A stretch of DNA of 64,000 nucleotides from Streptomyces curacoi (GTDB lineage: Bacteria > Actinomycetota > Actinomycetes > Streptomycetales > Streptomycetaceae), in the NCBI RefSeq assembly GCF_001513975.1, contig NZ_KQ947993.1, forward strand, positions 62,001 through 126,000. Direction: 5' to 3'. A program made the translations under genes and the position numbers. Shown piece by piece: positions 14,865-24,150 of this stretch. Position 1 is the first letter of the stretch; each line of letters starts with the position of its first letter. The notes under the pieces were generated by a model, which was not told where the DNA came from, did no database searches, and was given only the letters and a program-made list of their open reading frames with translations.

Positions 14865-17714
14865 GTGCCGAGGCTTCCCGAGGCAACACCGTCCGAGATC
14901 TCCGAACTGGCCCGCTGCCGGGCCGTTTTCCTGCCCGGTGATCCGGCCCGCGCCGGCCGGATCGCATTCTGGCGAGCCGATGGCGACGCCGTTCCGCTCG
15001 TCGCTTCCGGATCCCTGGAGGAGCTGACCGTCGCCCTGCCCGGCGACGACGGTGTCGAGCTGGTGAGCGTGCCGGCGGTTCTGCTCCCGGTGCGCGCCGC
15101 GCTGCCGGTGCTCACGCGCGCGCGTACCTCCCCGCAGGCGCCCCGAGCGGGCGTCTTCTGGGGCACCGCCGCCCTGCTCGGCCTGCAACTCATGGCTCGG
15201 GGGCTGCTGTTGCCCGGCCTCTCGGCGAACGACCACGACGCCTGGCGCGCCGGACCCCTGCGAACGGAGGACGTCGAACGCATCCGCGCCCTGGCCGCCG
15301 CCATGCCGCCCGAGGCGCACGCCGTACCTCTGGAGAGCGTGGAGCCGCTGAGGCTGCCGGACCCGGAGCGGCTGCTGCGGGCCTTCCTGGACGCGGTCGC
15401 CGACACGCTCCCCCGCTCCCCCGCGGCGGCGCTCGTGACGGGTGGGCCCGCCTACGCGGCGCAGGAGCCGCAGCACCTGCCCGGCCAGCGGACCTGGGCC
15501 GCCGATGTGGCCGCGGGCCACGACGCGGGCGTACGGCTCTCGCTGCGGCTGGAGGTCGCCGGCCTCGCCACGGCGACGCAGGACGATGCGGCGCTGTCGT
15601 TCCGGGCGGTGCTGCAGGTGCACAGCGTGAGTGATCCGACTCTGGTCGCGGACGCCGGCGACGTGTGGGCGGGTTCCGGCGCCTTCGGCCCACGCGCGCG
15701 GATGGACGCCCTGCTGGCGCTTCGCCGGGCCGCCCGGGCCTGGAACCCGCTCACTCCGCTGCTCTCGGCGGCCGTACCGAACGCCGTGGAGCTCGCTGAC
15801 GAGGAGGTGACCGACCTCCTGGGAGAGGGCGCACGAGCCCTCGCCGGGGCGGGGGTCGATGTGCACTGGCCCAAGGAACTGGCCCGCGAACTGACCGCCC
15901 GGGCGGTGATCGGCCCGCCGGACGACGAGTCCACGCCCGGCAGGGTCACCTCGGACACGCCGGCGTTCCTCTCCGCCGACGCGCTGCTCGCCTTCAACTG
16001 GTCGTTCGCACTGGGCGACCGGCGGCTCACGCGCGAGGAGCTGGACCGTCTCGCGGAGGCGAACCGCCCCGTGGTGCGACTGCGCGACCAGTGGGTCCTC
16101 GTCGATCCTCGGGAGGTGCGCCGCGCGCGTGCGCAGCAGGACCGCAAGGTCACGCCCATCGACGCGCTCGGCGCCGCGCTGACCGGCTCCACAGAAGTGG
16201 ACGGCCGCCAGGTCGAGGTCCGGCCCACGGGCTGGCTGGCGGCGCTGCGCGAGCGGCTCGCGGACCCCGAGGGGCAGGAGCCGGTGGGCCAGCCCGCCGC
16301 GCTGGCGGCCACGCTGCGGGACTACCAGCGGCGGGGCCTGAGTTGGCTGGCCCGGATGACGTCCCTGGGCCTGGGCTGCTGTCTGGCCGACGACATGGGC
16401 CTCGGCAAGACGATCACGCTCATCGCGCTGCATCTGCACCGGCAGTCCGACGCCGCGTCCGCCGGTCCGACGCTGGTCGTGTGTCCGACGTCCCTGATGG
16501 GCAACTGGCAACGCGAGATCGAGAAGTTCGCGCCCGGCACGCGCGTGCGCCGCTTCCACGGACCACGGCGCGACCTGGACGCCGTGGCGGACGGAGAGTT
16601 CGTGCTCACGACGTACGGCACGATGCGCCTGGACGCGCGCCGGCTCGCCGAGGTGACGTGGGGCATGGTCGTGGCGGACGAGGCCCAGCACGTGAAGAAC
16701 CCGTACTCGGCGACCGCGCGGGCCCTGCGCTCCCTCGGCGCCCGCGCGCGCGTGGCGCTCACCGGCACCCCCGTCGAGAACAACCTGTCGGAACTGTGGG
16801 CGATCCTCGACTGGACGACGCCCGGCCTGCTGGGCCGCCTCGGCACCTTCCGCGCGCGTTACGCGCAGGCTGTCGAGGGCGGCCAGGACCCGGCCGCCGC
16901 CGAGCGCCTGGCCCGACTCGTACGCCCGTTCCTGCTGCGCCGGCGCAAGTCGGATCCGGGGATCGCGCCGGAGCTGCCGCCGAAAACGGAGACCGATCGT
17001 GCCGTGTCCCTCACCACGGAACAGGCGGGTCTGTACGAGGCCGTGGTCCGCGAGACGCTGGCGGAGATCGCCGGCGCCGACAGCATGGCGCGGCGCGGCC
17101 TGATCGTGAAGCTCCTGACGGGCCTGAAGCAGATCTGCAACCACCCGGCGCAGTTCCTCAAGGAGGAGCGTCCGAGGATCGCGGGACGCTCGGGCAAGCT
17201 GGAGCTGCTGGACGAACTGCTCGACACCATCCTCTCCGAGGGGGCCGGCGCCCTGGTCTTCACCCAGTACGTGCGCATGGGGCGCCTCATCGAACAGCAT
17301 CTGGCGTCGCGCGGCGTGCCCTCCCAGTTCCTGCACGGCGGGACCCCCGTGGCCGAGCGCGAGGCCCTGGTGGGGCGCTTCCAGGACGGTGAAGTGCCCG
17401 TCTTCCTGCTGTCGTTGAAGGCCGCGGGCACGGGCCTGAATCTCACCCGCGCCGAACATGTCGTGCACTACGACCGCTGGTGGAACCCCGCCGTCGAGGC
17501 GCAGGCCACCGACCGCGCGTACCGGATCGGCCAGACCCGGCCCGTCCAGGTGCACCGGCTGATCGCCGAGGGAACCATCGAGGACCGTATCGCCGACATG
17601 CTGAGCCGCAAGCGGGAGCTAGCCGACGCGGTGCTCGGCGCCGGCGAGGCGGCGCTCACCGAGCTGACGGACAAGGAGCTGGCCGATCTGGTGGAACTGC
17701 GAGGGGGCGCGTGA
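14865..17714 (+). CDS. SNF2-family ATP-dependent helicase/translocase
   Basis: A 949-residue SWI2/SNF2 protein. The N-terminal half (about 1-480) is the bacterial SNF2-associated region. The ATPase core has motif I ADDMGLGKT (about 507), the DEAQ box in VVADEAQHVKNP (about 604), TGTPVENNLSELW (motif III), and motifs V/VI in LKAAGTGLNLTRAEHVVHYD, RWWNPAVEAQATDRAYRIGQ. It should move along duplex DNA and displace bound proteins. The GTG at 14865 is preferred because the in-frame region back to the ATG at 14772 looks intergenic; GAGGAG lies about 13 bases upstream. Its stop overlaps the SWIM-finger gene (TGATG), so the two are coupled. Confidence 0.88.
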   Translation: MPRLPEATPSEISELARCRAVFLPGDPARAGRIAFWRADGDAVPLVASGSLEELTVALPGDDGVELVSVPAVLLPVRAALPVLTRARTSPQAPRAGVFWGTAALLGLQLMARGLLLPGLSANDHDAWRAGPLRTEDVERIRALAAAMPPEAHAVPLESVEPLRLPDPERLLRAFLDAVADTLPRSPAAALVTGGPAYAAQEPQHLPGQRTWAADVAAGHDAGVRLSLRLEVAGLATATQDDAALSFRAVLQVHSVSDPTLVADAGDVWAGSGAFGPRARMDALLALRRAARAWNPLTPLLSAAVPNAVELADEEVTDLLGEGARALAGAGVDVHWPKELARELTARAVIGPPDDESTPGRVTSDTPAFLSADALLAFNWSFALGDRRLTREELDRLAEANRPVVRLRDQWVLVDPREVRRARAQQDRKVTPIDALGAALTGSTEVDGRQVEVRPTGWLAALRERLADPEGQEPVGQPAALAATLRDYQRRGLSWLARMTSLGLGCCLADDMGLGKTITLIALHLHRQSDAASAGPTLVVCPTSLMGNWQREIEKFAPGTRVRRFHGPRRDLDAVADGEFVLTTYGTMRLDARRLAEVTWGMVVADEAQHVKNPYSATARALRSLGARARVALTGTPVENNLSELWAILDWTTPGLLGRLGTFRARYAQAVEGGQDPAAAERLARLVRPFLLRRRKSDPGIAPELPPKTETDRAVSLTTEQAGLYEAVVRETLAEIAGADSMARRGLIVKLLTGLKQICNHPAQFLKEERPRIAGRSGKLELLDELLDTILSEGAGALVFTQYVRMGRLIEQHLASRGVPSQFLHGGTPVAEREALVGRFQDGEVPVFLLSLKAAGTGLNLTRAEHVVHYDRWWNPAVEAQATDRAYRIGQTRPVQVHRLIAEGTIEDRIADMLSRKRELADAVLGAGEAALTELTDKELADLVELRGGA

Positions 17715-19003
17715 TGACTCGACACGACGGTGACCTGGAGCGCACGTTCGCAGCGCTGCCGCCCGCGCGCGGGCAGGGGTTCGCACAGACGTGGTGGGGC
17801 CAGGCCTGGCTGAAGGCGCTGGAGGAGACGGCGCTGGACTCGGCGCAGCTCAAGGCCGGCCGCAGGCTCGCGCGCGCGGGAGCGGTCGGTGCGGTGTCGG
17901 TGCGCCCGGGGCGCATCACGGCAGTCGTGCAGGGCCGCGACCGTACGGCGTACCGGGCCGACGTGCTGCTGGAGGAGCTGTCCGCACAACAGTGGGACCG
18001 CTTCCTGGACATGACCGTCGAGCGTGCCGGGCATGTCGCGGCGCTGCTGGACCGGGAGATGCCGCCGCACCTGGTGGAGGACGCGGCCGCCACGGGCATC
18101 GAACTGCTGCCGGGCATGGGTGATCTGGAGCCCGAGTGCGGCTGCGGTGCCTGGGACCACTGCGGGCACACAGCGGCCCTCTGCTATCAGGTGGGACGGC
18201 TTCTGGACCAGGACCCGTTCGTCCTGCTGCTGATGCGTGGACGGGGCGAACGCGACCTCCTGGACGCCGTACAGGCCCGCAGCGCCGCATCCGCCGACGC
18301 ACCGTCCGAACCGTCCGCGTCCGAGCCGGAGGGAGTGGACGCCGCGGAGGCGTACGCGACCGGCGACATCCTGCCGCCGCTGCCCGCCCTGCCGGAGCTG
18401 CCGGCCGAGCCGGGAGTGCCGCCGTCCCTCGACACCGAGACACCTCCCGCGCACGGCGTCGACCCGGCCGCCCTGGAGTTCCTGGCCGCCCGGACCGCAG
18501 CGGAAGCACACCGCATGCTCGCGGACGCGCTGCACGGTGATCCGGAGCCGGAACAGCTCGCCGCGGTATCGGAGTTGACGGCGGCCCAGGACGCGGTACG
18601 CCTCGCCGCAGGCGACCCGCTCGCGCGTGTGGCGGAGCGGCTGGCCGACGGGACGGGACGCGGCCGGGAGGGCCTGGCAGTGGCCGTACGCGCCTGGCAC
18701 CTCGGGGGCGTCGCCGCGCTGTCCGTGCTCGACGAGGAGTGGACCGTCGAGGCGGAGGCCCTCGCACGCGCGCGTGCCGCCCTGGAATCGGCCTGGGACG
18801 AGGAGGAACGGCCGTCGCTGCGGGCGAAGGGCAACCGGTGGACGGTCGTCGGCGCACCGAGCCAACTGCGCCTGGGCCGGGACGGACGCTGGTGGCCGTA
18901 CCGCAAGGAACGAGGCCAGTGGGTGCCCGCGGGAGGTCCCGCGCAGGATCCGGCGGCGGCGCTGGCCTCGGCACAGCATGCGGCCGAAGAGGATCAGGCG
19001 TAA
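17714..19003 (+). CDS. SWIM zinc-finger protein (SNF2 partner)
   Basis: A 429-residue protein with a SWIM finger, pattern CxCx(n)CxH, at ECGCGAWDHCGHTAALCY (about residue 141). SWIM fingers bind DNA or proteins and in bacteria are often encoded next to SNF2 ATPases, as here. An acidic, Pro-rich linker (about 195-255) separates the finger region from a helical C-terminal half. The ATG overlaps the SNF2 stop by one base, so the two proteins are probably made in fixed proportion and act together on DNA. Confidence 0.88.
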   Translation: MTRHDGDLERTFAALPPARGQGFAQTWWGQAWLKALEETALDSAQLKAGRRLARAGAVGAVSVRPGRITAVVQGRDRTAYRADVLLEELSAQQWDRFLDMTVERAGHVAALLDREMPPHLVEDAAATGIELLPGMGDLEPECGCGAWDHCGHTAALCYQVGRLLDQDPFVLLLMRGRGERDLLDAVQARSAASADAPSEPSASEPEGVDAAEAYATGDILPPLPALPELPAEPGVPPSLDTETPPAHGVDPAALEFLAARTAAEAHRMLADALHGDPEPEQLAAVSELTAAQDAVRLAAGDPLARVAERLADGTGRGREGLAVAVRAWHLGGVAALSVLDEEWTVEAEALARARAALESAWDEEERPSLRAKGNRWTVVGAPSQLRLGRDGRWWPYRKERGQWVPAGGPAQDPAAALASAQHAAEEDQA

Positions 19004-19033
19004 CGCAGGGCAGCGGTTCTAGCGGTTCTGTGG

Positions 19034-19570
19034 CTACGGCAGTTCGCCCGCGAGTGACGGGATCAGCGATTCGAGGTCGCTCGGAAAGCCGCTGGGCAGC
19101 TCCGTGGGGAAACCCGAGGGCAGGGATGTCGGCAGTTCGCTCGGCAACCTGCTGGGGAGTTCGGTCGGGATGCTGAAGGACGGCTTCGGCGAGCTGCCCG
19201 TGCTGCTCGTGCTGCTCTCGGCGGGCGGATTCTCGTCGGGCGAGTCGTCGCTCCCCGACGCCATCAGAACCACGGCCGCGACGGCTCCTACGACCACGAT
19301 CACCGCGAGCAGGATGAAGAGCGGATTCCGCCGCCGCCCCGGCCCATCGGGTCCACCGCCTCCGTCGGGCGGTTGCGACGGCGGCCAACCGCCGTACGAG
19401 GGCGGGCCGCTGTCTCCGGGCGGAGGGCCGTAGTGCGCAGGGGGGCCGTAGTCCGCAGGGGTGCCGTAGCCGGAACCGAAGCCTTCAGGAGGTGGTCCGA
19501 AACCACCGCCCGAACGCGGCGTGTCACCCGGCTGTCCCGGCGGCTGAGGAGGTACGGGCGGCGTGGCCAT
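19034..19570 (-). CDS. Pro/Gly-rich single-span membrane protein with Ser/Pro repeat tail
   Basis: A 178-residue protein. The cytoplasmic N-terminal 80 residues are rich in P, G and Y (YGPPAHYGPPPGDSGPPSYG). One transmembrane helix LFILLAVIVVVGAVAAVVLM follows a RRRN stop-transfer-like sequence (about 83-105). The outer part is Ser/Thr-rich and ends in tandem ELPS-x-LPS/GFPT units: LPSRLPSELPTSLPSGFPTE, LPSGFPSDLESL. The design (disordered inside, one span, extracellular repeat) suggests a wall-associated or sensor-like role, but no family is recognised. Convergent with the SWIM gene; no strong ribosome site is seen. Confidence 0.65.
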   Translation of the reverse strand: MATPPVPPQPPGQPGDTPRSGGGFGPPPEGFGSGYGTPADYGPPAHYGPPPGDSGPPSYGGWPPSQPPDGGGGPDGPGRRRNPLFILLAVIVVVGAVAAVVLMASGSDDSPDENPPAESSTSSTGSSPKPSFSIPTELPSRLPSELPTSLPSGFPTELPSGFPSDLESLIPSLAGELP

Positions 19571-19766
19571 ACCGTCAAGAATCGCCTCGTACCGGTCGGG
19601 GCGCGACCCATTCGCCGGAGTTGATACCGGCCCATGCCTTGGATCGCACGATTCCGGCACATTCCGCGCGGAGCTCGGCCGATCACCCGTACCGCGTGTG
19701 ACCAGGTCCCTCGACGGGCTGGTCACACGCGGCAGGGCGGCGACAGCGGGGCACGCGCGCGTGGGC

Positions 19767-20933
19767 TCAGCCTCGGGCGCCCAGGAGGTGGTCCATCGCC
19801 AGCTGGTCGAGGCGCTCGAAGGCCATCCCGCGCGCGGCGGCCGCCTCGACGTCGAAGTCCTCGAAGGCCGTGCGGTCCGCGAGCAGCGACTTGAGGCCGT
19901 CCGCAGCCGTCGGCTGGGCCAGTTCGTCCAGGCGCGCGGCACGCAGGGCCTCCTGGGCCTCCGCATCGGCGCGGAAGGCGGCCGAACGCTCCTTGAGGAT
20001 GAGGTAGTTGCGCATGCAGCCCGCCGCCGACGCCCACACGCCATCGAGGTCCTCGGTCCGCGGCGGCTTGAAGTCGAAGTGGCGAGGCCCCGTGTAACCG
20101 GCGCTCTCCAGGAGATCGACCAGCCAGAAGGCGGCGCGCAGATCGCCGGCGCCGAAGCGCAGGTCCTGGTCGTACTTGATGCCGGACTGGCCGTTGAGGT
20201 CGATGTGGAAGAGCTTGCCCGCCCACAGTGCCTGGGCGATGCCGTGCGGGAAGTTGAGCCCGGCCATCTGCTCGTGGCCGACCTCGGGGTTGACGCCGTA
20301 CAGCTCGGGGCGCTCCAGGCGCTCGATGAACGCCAGGGCGTGGCCGACGGTGGGGAGCAGGATGTCGCCGCGCGGCTCGTTCGGCTTGGGCTCGATCGCG
20401 AACCGCAGGTCGTAGCCCTGGGAGGTCACGTACTCGCCGAGGAGGTCGAAGGCCTCCTTCATGCGGTCCAGGGCGACGCGTACGTCCTTGGCGGCGCCGG
20501 ACTCGGCGCCCTCCCGGCCGCCCCAGGCGACGTACGTCTTGGCACCCAGCTCGACCGCCAGGTCGATATTGCGGATCGTCTTGCGGAGAGCGTAACGGCG
20601 CACGTCGCGGTCGTTGGCGGTGAACGCGCCGTCCTTGAAGACGGGGTGGGTGAAGAGGTTGGTGGTGGCCATCGGCACGGTCATGCCGGTCGCGTCGAGA
20701 GCCTCGCGGAAGCGCTTGATGTGTGCCTCGCGCTCGGTGTCCGATGACCCGAAGGGGATCAGGTCGTCGTCGTGGAAGGTGACGCCGTAGGCGCCGAGCT
20801 CGGCCAGGCGCTGCACCGTCTCGACCGGGTCGAGGGCGCGGCGGGTGGCGTCGCCGAAGGGGTCCCGTCCCTGCCAGCCGACGGTCCACAGGCCGAAGGT
20901 GAACCTGTCCTCGGGGGTGGGCTGGTAGCTCAT
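19767..20933 (-). CDS. xylA: Xylose isomerase
   Basis: A 388-residue class I xylose isomerase, exactly the length of the well-studied Streptomyces enzymes. It interconverts D-xylose and D-xylulose (and glucose and fructose) with two divalent metals. Seen: catalytic His54 and Asp57 in VTFHDDDLIPFG, Trp16 in GLWTVGW, metal ligands in FAIEPKPNEPRGD and GVNPEVGHEQMAG, and HIDLNGQSGIKYDQDLRFG. The start ATG follows AAGGAG by 6 bases. It is divergent from xylB across a 271-base region with 16-bp tandem repeats, and is presumably repressed by the ROK regulator when xylose is absent. Confidence 0.97.
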   Translation of the reverse strand: MSYQPTPEDRFTFGLWTVGWQGRDPFGDATRRALDPVETVQRLAELGAYGVTFHDDDLIPFGSSDTEREAHIKRFREALDATGMTVPMATTNLFTHPVFKDGAFTANDRDVRRYALRKTIRNIDLAVELGAKTYVAWGGREGAESGAAKDVRVALDRMKEAFDLLGEYVTSQGYDLRFAIEPKPNEPRGDILLPTVGHALAFIERLERPELYGVNPEVGHEQMAGLNFPHGIAQALWAGKLFHIDLNGQSGIKYDQDLRFGAGDLRAAFWLVDLLESAGYTGPRHFDFKPPRTEDLDGVWASAAGCMRNYLILKERSAAFRADAEAQEALRAARLDELAQPTAADGLKSLLADRTAFEDFDVEAAAARGMAFERLDQLAMDHLLGARG

Positions 20934-20952
20934 GCCGCGGCTCCTTGCTTGC

Positions 20953-21031
20953 TGACGACTGCGCTTAGTGACGATTGCGCTTACTGACGACTGCACCGAT
21001 GACGACTGCGCTTGGTGACTGCTGCGCTTCG
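20953..21031. repeat. 16-bp tandem repeat array between xylA and xylB
   Basis: About five degenerate head-to-tail copies of TGACGACTGCGCTTAG (units: TGACGACTGCGCTTAG, TGACGATTGCGCTTAC, TGACGACTGCACCGA, TGACGACTGCGCTTGG, TGACTGCTGCGCTTCG). It begins about 20 bases upstream of the xylA start, in the divergent promoter region. It may be a multi-site operator or simple sequence expansion. Confidence 0.8.
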
Positions 21032-21204
21032 ACGACTACTCGCCACAACTATTTCGTCATGGCGATTTACAAATTAGTATGCCGACGCGTCCCTGGGAAG
21101 GGACAAGATGTCCTCTTGAAGGGTGAAGACCTGGTCGTCGGGGCCCGGGCACCCTGGAACCAGCAGGTCAGTTCCCGTAGAGCCGCGCAAATAGGGAGAG
21201 CCCG

Positions 21205-22650
21205 ATGTCAGCAGCCGAGGGTCCGCTCGTCGTCGGCGTGGACACATCCACCCAGTCCACCAAGGCGCTGGTGGTCGACGTGCCGACCGGGCAGGTCGTC
21301 GCGAGCGGCCAGGCACCGCACACCGTGTCCTCCGGGGCCGGCCGCGAGAGCGACCCGCGTCAGTGGTGGGACGCCCTGTGCGAGGCGCTGCGCCAGTGCG
21401 GGGACGCCGCGCACGAGGCCGCCGCGGTGTCGATCGGCGGGCAGCAGCACGGCCTGGTCACGCTGGACGACCGGGGCGAGCCGGTACGTCCGGCTCTGTT
21501 GTGGAACGACGTGCGCTCGGCACCGCAGGCCCGCCGTCTGATCGAAGAACTGGGCGGCGCGAAGTTCTGGGCCGAGCGCACGGGCTCCGTACCGGCCGCC
21601 TCCTTCACGGTCACGAAGTGGGCCTGGCTGGCCGAGAACGAGCCGGAGGCCGTGCGGGCCACCAGGGCCGTACGTCTCCCCCACGACTACCTCACCGAAC
21701 GCCTCACGGGACAGGGCACCACCGACCGCGGCGACGCCTCCGGTACGGGCTGGTGGGCGTCGGGGACGGAGTCGTACGACGAGGAGATCCTCGCGCACGT
21801 GGGGCTCGACCCGGCCATGCTGCCCCGAGTGGTCCGGCCCGGTGAGGTCGCGGGCACCGTGCGCGACAGCCACGACCTGCCGTTCTCCAAGGGCACCCTG
21901 GTCGCCCCCGGCACCGGCGACAACGCGGCAGCCGCGCTGGGCCTCGGGCTGCGCCCCGGGACGCCGGTGCTCAGCCTCGGCACGTCGGGCACGGTGTACG
22001 CCGTGTCGAAGCGGCGCCCAGCCGACCCGACCGGCACGGTGGCGGGCTTCGCCGACGCGCACGGTGACTGGCTGCCGCTGGCCTGCACCCTGAACTGCAC
22101 ACTCGCCGTCGACCGCCTCGCGACCCTGCTGGGCCTCGACCGGGAGGCCGTGGAACCCACCAGCGGCCTCACGCTCCTGCCGTACCTGGACGGCGAACGC
22201 ACCCCGAACCTGCCGAACGCCTCCGGTCTCCTGCACGGCCTGCGCCACGACACGACCGCCGGCCAGCTCCTGCAGGCCGCGTACGACGGTGCCGTCCACG
22301 CGCTGCTCAGCGCCCTCGACCTGGTCCTCGACGAGGACGCGGACCACTCGGCCCCGCTGCTGCTGATCGGCGGCGGCGCCCGGGGCACGGCGTGGCAGCA
22401 GACCGTACGGCGGCTGTCGGGACGCCCGGTGCAGGTTCCCGAGGCCAAGGAACTGGTCGCGCTCGGCGCGGCGGCCCAGGCGGCCGGCCTGCTGACCGGC
22501 GAGGATCCGGCCGCGGTGGCCCGGCGCTGGAACACCACGCGAGGGCCGGTGCTCGACGCCGTGGAGCGGGACGAGGAGACGCTGGCCAGGATCACCGGGG
22601 TACTCTCCGACGCGGCCCCGCTGCTGGAGCGGAGCCCGGAAGCTCACTGA
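21205..22650 (+). CDS. xylB: Xylulokinase
   Basis: A 481-residue FGGY-family sugar kinase that phosphorylates D-xylulose for entry into the pentose phosphate pathway. The N-terminal phosphate motif VVGVDTSTQSTKALVVD, the substrate region GGQQHGLVTLDD, the GDNAAAALGLGL segment and the C-terminal ATP motif IGGGARGTAWQQ are all present. The start ATG follows AGGGAGA. It diverges from xylA and is followed 15 bases later by the ROK regulator, so xylB and the regulator are likely one transcript. Confidence 0.95.
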   Translation: MSAAEGPLVVGVDTSTQSTKALVVDVPTGQVVASGQAPHTVSSGAGRESDPRQWWDALCEALRQCGDAAHEAAAVSIGGQQHGLVTLDDRGEPVRPALLWNDVRSAPQARRLIEELGGAKFWAERTGSVPAASFTVTKWAWLAENEPEAVRATRAVRLPHDYLTERLTGQGTTDRGDASGTGWWASGTESYDEEILAHVGLDPAMLPRVVRPGEVAGTVRDSHDLPFSKGTLVAPGTGDNAAAALGLGLRPGTPVLSLGTSGTVYAVSKRRPADPTGTVAGFADAHGDWLPLACTLNCTLAVDRLATLLGLDREAVEPTSGLTLLPYLDGERTPNLPNASGLLHGLRHDTTAGQLLQAAYDGAVHALLSALDLVLDEDADHSAPLLLIGGGARGTAWQQTVRRLSGRPVQVPEAKELVALGAAAQAAGLLTGEDPAAVARRWNTTRGPVLDAVERDEETLARITGVLSDAAPLLERSPEAH

Positions 22651-22665
22651 GGACTGACTTCAGGC

Positions 22666-23877
22666 ATGACCGCACCGCTCCACGAGGCCCACCACCCGGC
22701 CGGCGCCGGGCGCGCGCTGCCCAACACCCAGCAGGGCATGCGTCGCCGCAACCTCGCCCGGGTGATGCACACCGTCAGCGCCGAGGGTCCGCTCTCCCGT
22801 GCCGCCGTGGCCTCCCGCATCGGGCTGACCCGTGCTGCGGTGTCCACCCTCGTCGACGAGCTGATCCGCTCGGGGCTGATCGAGGAACTCGGTCCCGAGC
22901 GGCCCGGCCGAGTGGGCCGTCCCGGCTCGGCGCTCGCCGTCAGCGGGCACGGCCCGGCCGGGATAGGCGCGGAGGTCGGAGTCGACCATCTCGCCGTCTG
23001 CGCGGTCGATCTGCGCGGCGAGGTGCGGTCCCGGCAGGTTCGGTACGGCGGGAACCGGGGCCGCGCCCCGGAACCGGTGATCGAGGAACTCGGCGAGCTG
23101 GTACGGCAGGTCATCGCCGAGGCCGAGCGTGAGGGGCTGTGGCCCGCCGGTCTGGCGGTCGCCGTGCCGGGTCTGGTGGCACGCGACGCCCGTACGGTCG
23201 TACGCGCCCCGAACCTCGACTGGCGCGACACGGACCTCGGCGATCTGCTGTCCGTGGACTTCCCGCTGACCGTGGGCAACGAGGCCAACTTCGGCGCCCT
23301 CGCGGAGCTCTGGCTCGGCGACGGCACTCCGCGTGACTTCCTGCATGTGTCGGCGGAGATCGGCATCGGCGCGGCAGTCGTGGTGGACGGGGGCCTGCTG
23401 CGCGGAACGCGAGGTTTCGCGGGCGAGTTGGGGCACGTGCCCGTCCAGCCGGACGGACCCGAGTGCCCTTGCGGGGGGCGCGGGTGTCTGGAGCAGTACG
23501 CCGGTGAGGATGCGGTGCTGCGTGCGGCCGGGCTCGAGCCTGGCGAGGACCGCATCGGACTGCTCGGCGGGCGTGCCGCCGAGGGCGACGAGGACGTACG
23601 GCGGGCCCTGCGCGACGCGGGAACGGCACTCGGTGTCGCGCTGACGGGCGCGGTCAATCTGCTGGACCCCGAGAGTGTCGTCCTGGGCGGTGCGCTGGCG
23701 GGGCTCGCGCCGTGGCTGCTGCCGTCGTTGGAGGCCGAGTTGGACCGGCGCACCGCGGGTCCGGCCTGTCCGGTGTCCGTGTCGCGGCTGGGTCCCGAGG
23801 GACCGTTGCTGGGGGCTGCGCACTCGGTGGTGCGAGCGGTGCTCGACGATCCGGCGGCGGTTGCGGGACACGCCTAA
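22666..23877 (+). CDS. ROK-family transcriptional regulator (XylR-like)
   Basis: A 403-residue repressor-type ROK protein. An N-terminal winged helix-turn-helix (SRAAVASRIGLTRAAVSTLV, about 43-62) is followed by a sugar-kinase-like ROK domain with the zinc motif CPCGGRGCLEQYAG and the signature EIGIGAAVVVDGGLLRGTRG. Position in the xyl locus points to control of xylA and xylB, with xylose or a derivative as effector (inference). The tandem repeats at 20953-21031 are candidate binding sites. Confidence 0.88.
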   Translation: MTAPLHEAHHPAGAGRALPNTQQGMRRRNLARVMHTVSAEGPLSRAAVASRIGLTRAAVSTLVDELIRSGLIEELGPERPGRVGRPGSALAVSGHGPAGIGAEVGVDHLAVCAVDLRGEVRSRQVRYGGNRGRAPEPVIEELGELVRQVIAEAEREGLWPAGLAVAVPGLVARDARTVVRAPNLDWRDTDLGDLLSVDFPLTVGNEANFGALAELWLGDGTPRDFLHVSAEIGIGAAVVVDGGLLRGTRGFAGELGHVPVQPDGPECPCGGRGCLEQYAGEDAVLRAAGLEPGEDRIGLLGGRAAEGDEDVRRALRDAGTALGVALTGAVNLLDPESVVLGGALAGLAPWLLPSLEAELDRRTAGPACPVSVSRLGPEGPLLGAAHSVVRAVLDDPAAVAGHA

Positions 23878-24009
23878 TTCACACGCTGACCCGCAGAGGA
23901 GCGGGCCTGGCGCCCCCGGAGGAACACGCCTGAATCCGCGCAGGAACACGCGTGATTACTGACGAACCTGCCTTATTCCGGGCCGAGTTCACTCGTGTGA
24001 GTGAGCGAG

Positions 24010-24037
24010 TTATCCACAGTCCGGCGGCTGTCCACGG
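24010..24037. other. DnaA-box-like pair in an intergenic region
   Basis: TTATCCACA (24010-24018), identical to the consensus DnaA box, is followed by the near-match CTGTCCACGG about one helical turn and a half later. It lies in the 273-base gap between the ROK regulator and the permease. Two boxes are far fewer than an oriC; a local DnaA binding or titration site is possible. Confidence 0.4.
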
Positions 24038-24150
24038 AAATCCGGCGTGCTCTTCTGCCCAACCGGCCAGCGCCGTACCGTGATTCACGCGAGGCGCAGC
24101 CGTCGTGTCATGGCGGCGCCGGCGCATCGGCGTGAACGAGGGGGATTCAC

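Noticed and set aside
20953..21031. CRISPR-like array upstream of xylA
   Set aside because: Units are head to tail with no spacers and there are no cas genes.
24010..24037. Replication origin
   Set aside because: Only two DnaA-like boxes; an oriC has many boxes and neighbours dnaA and dnaN.
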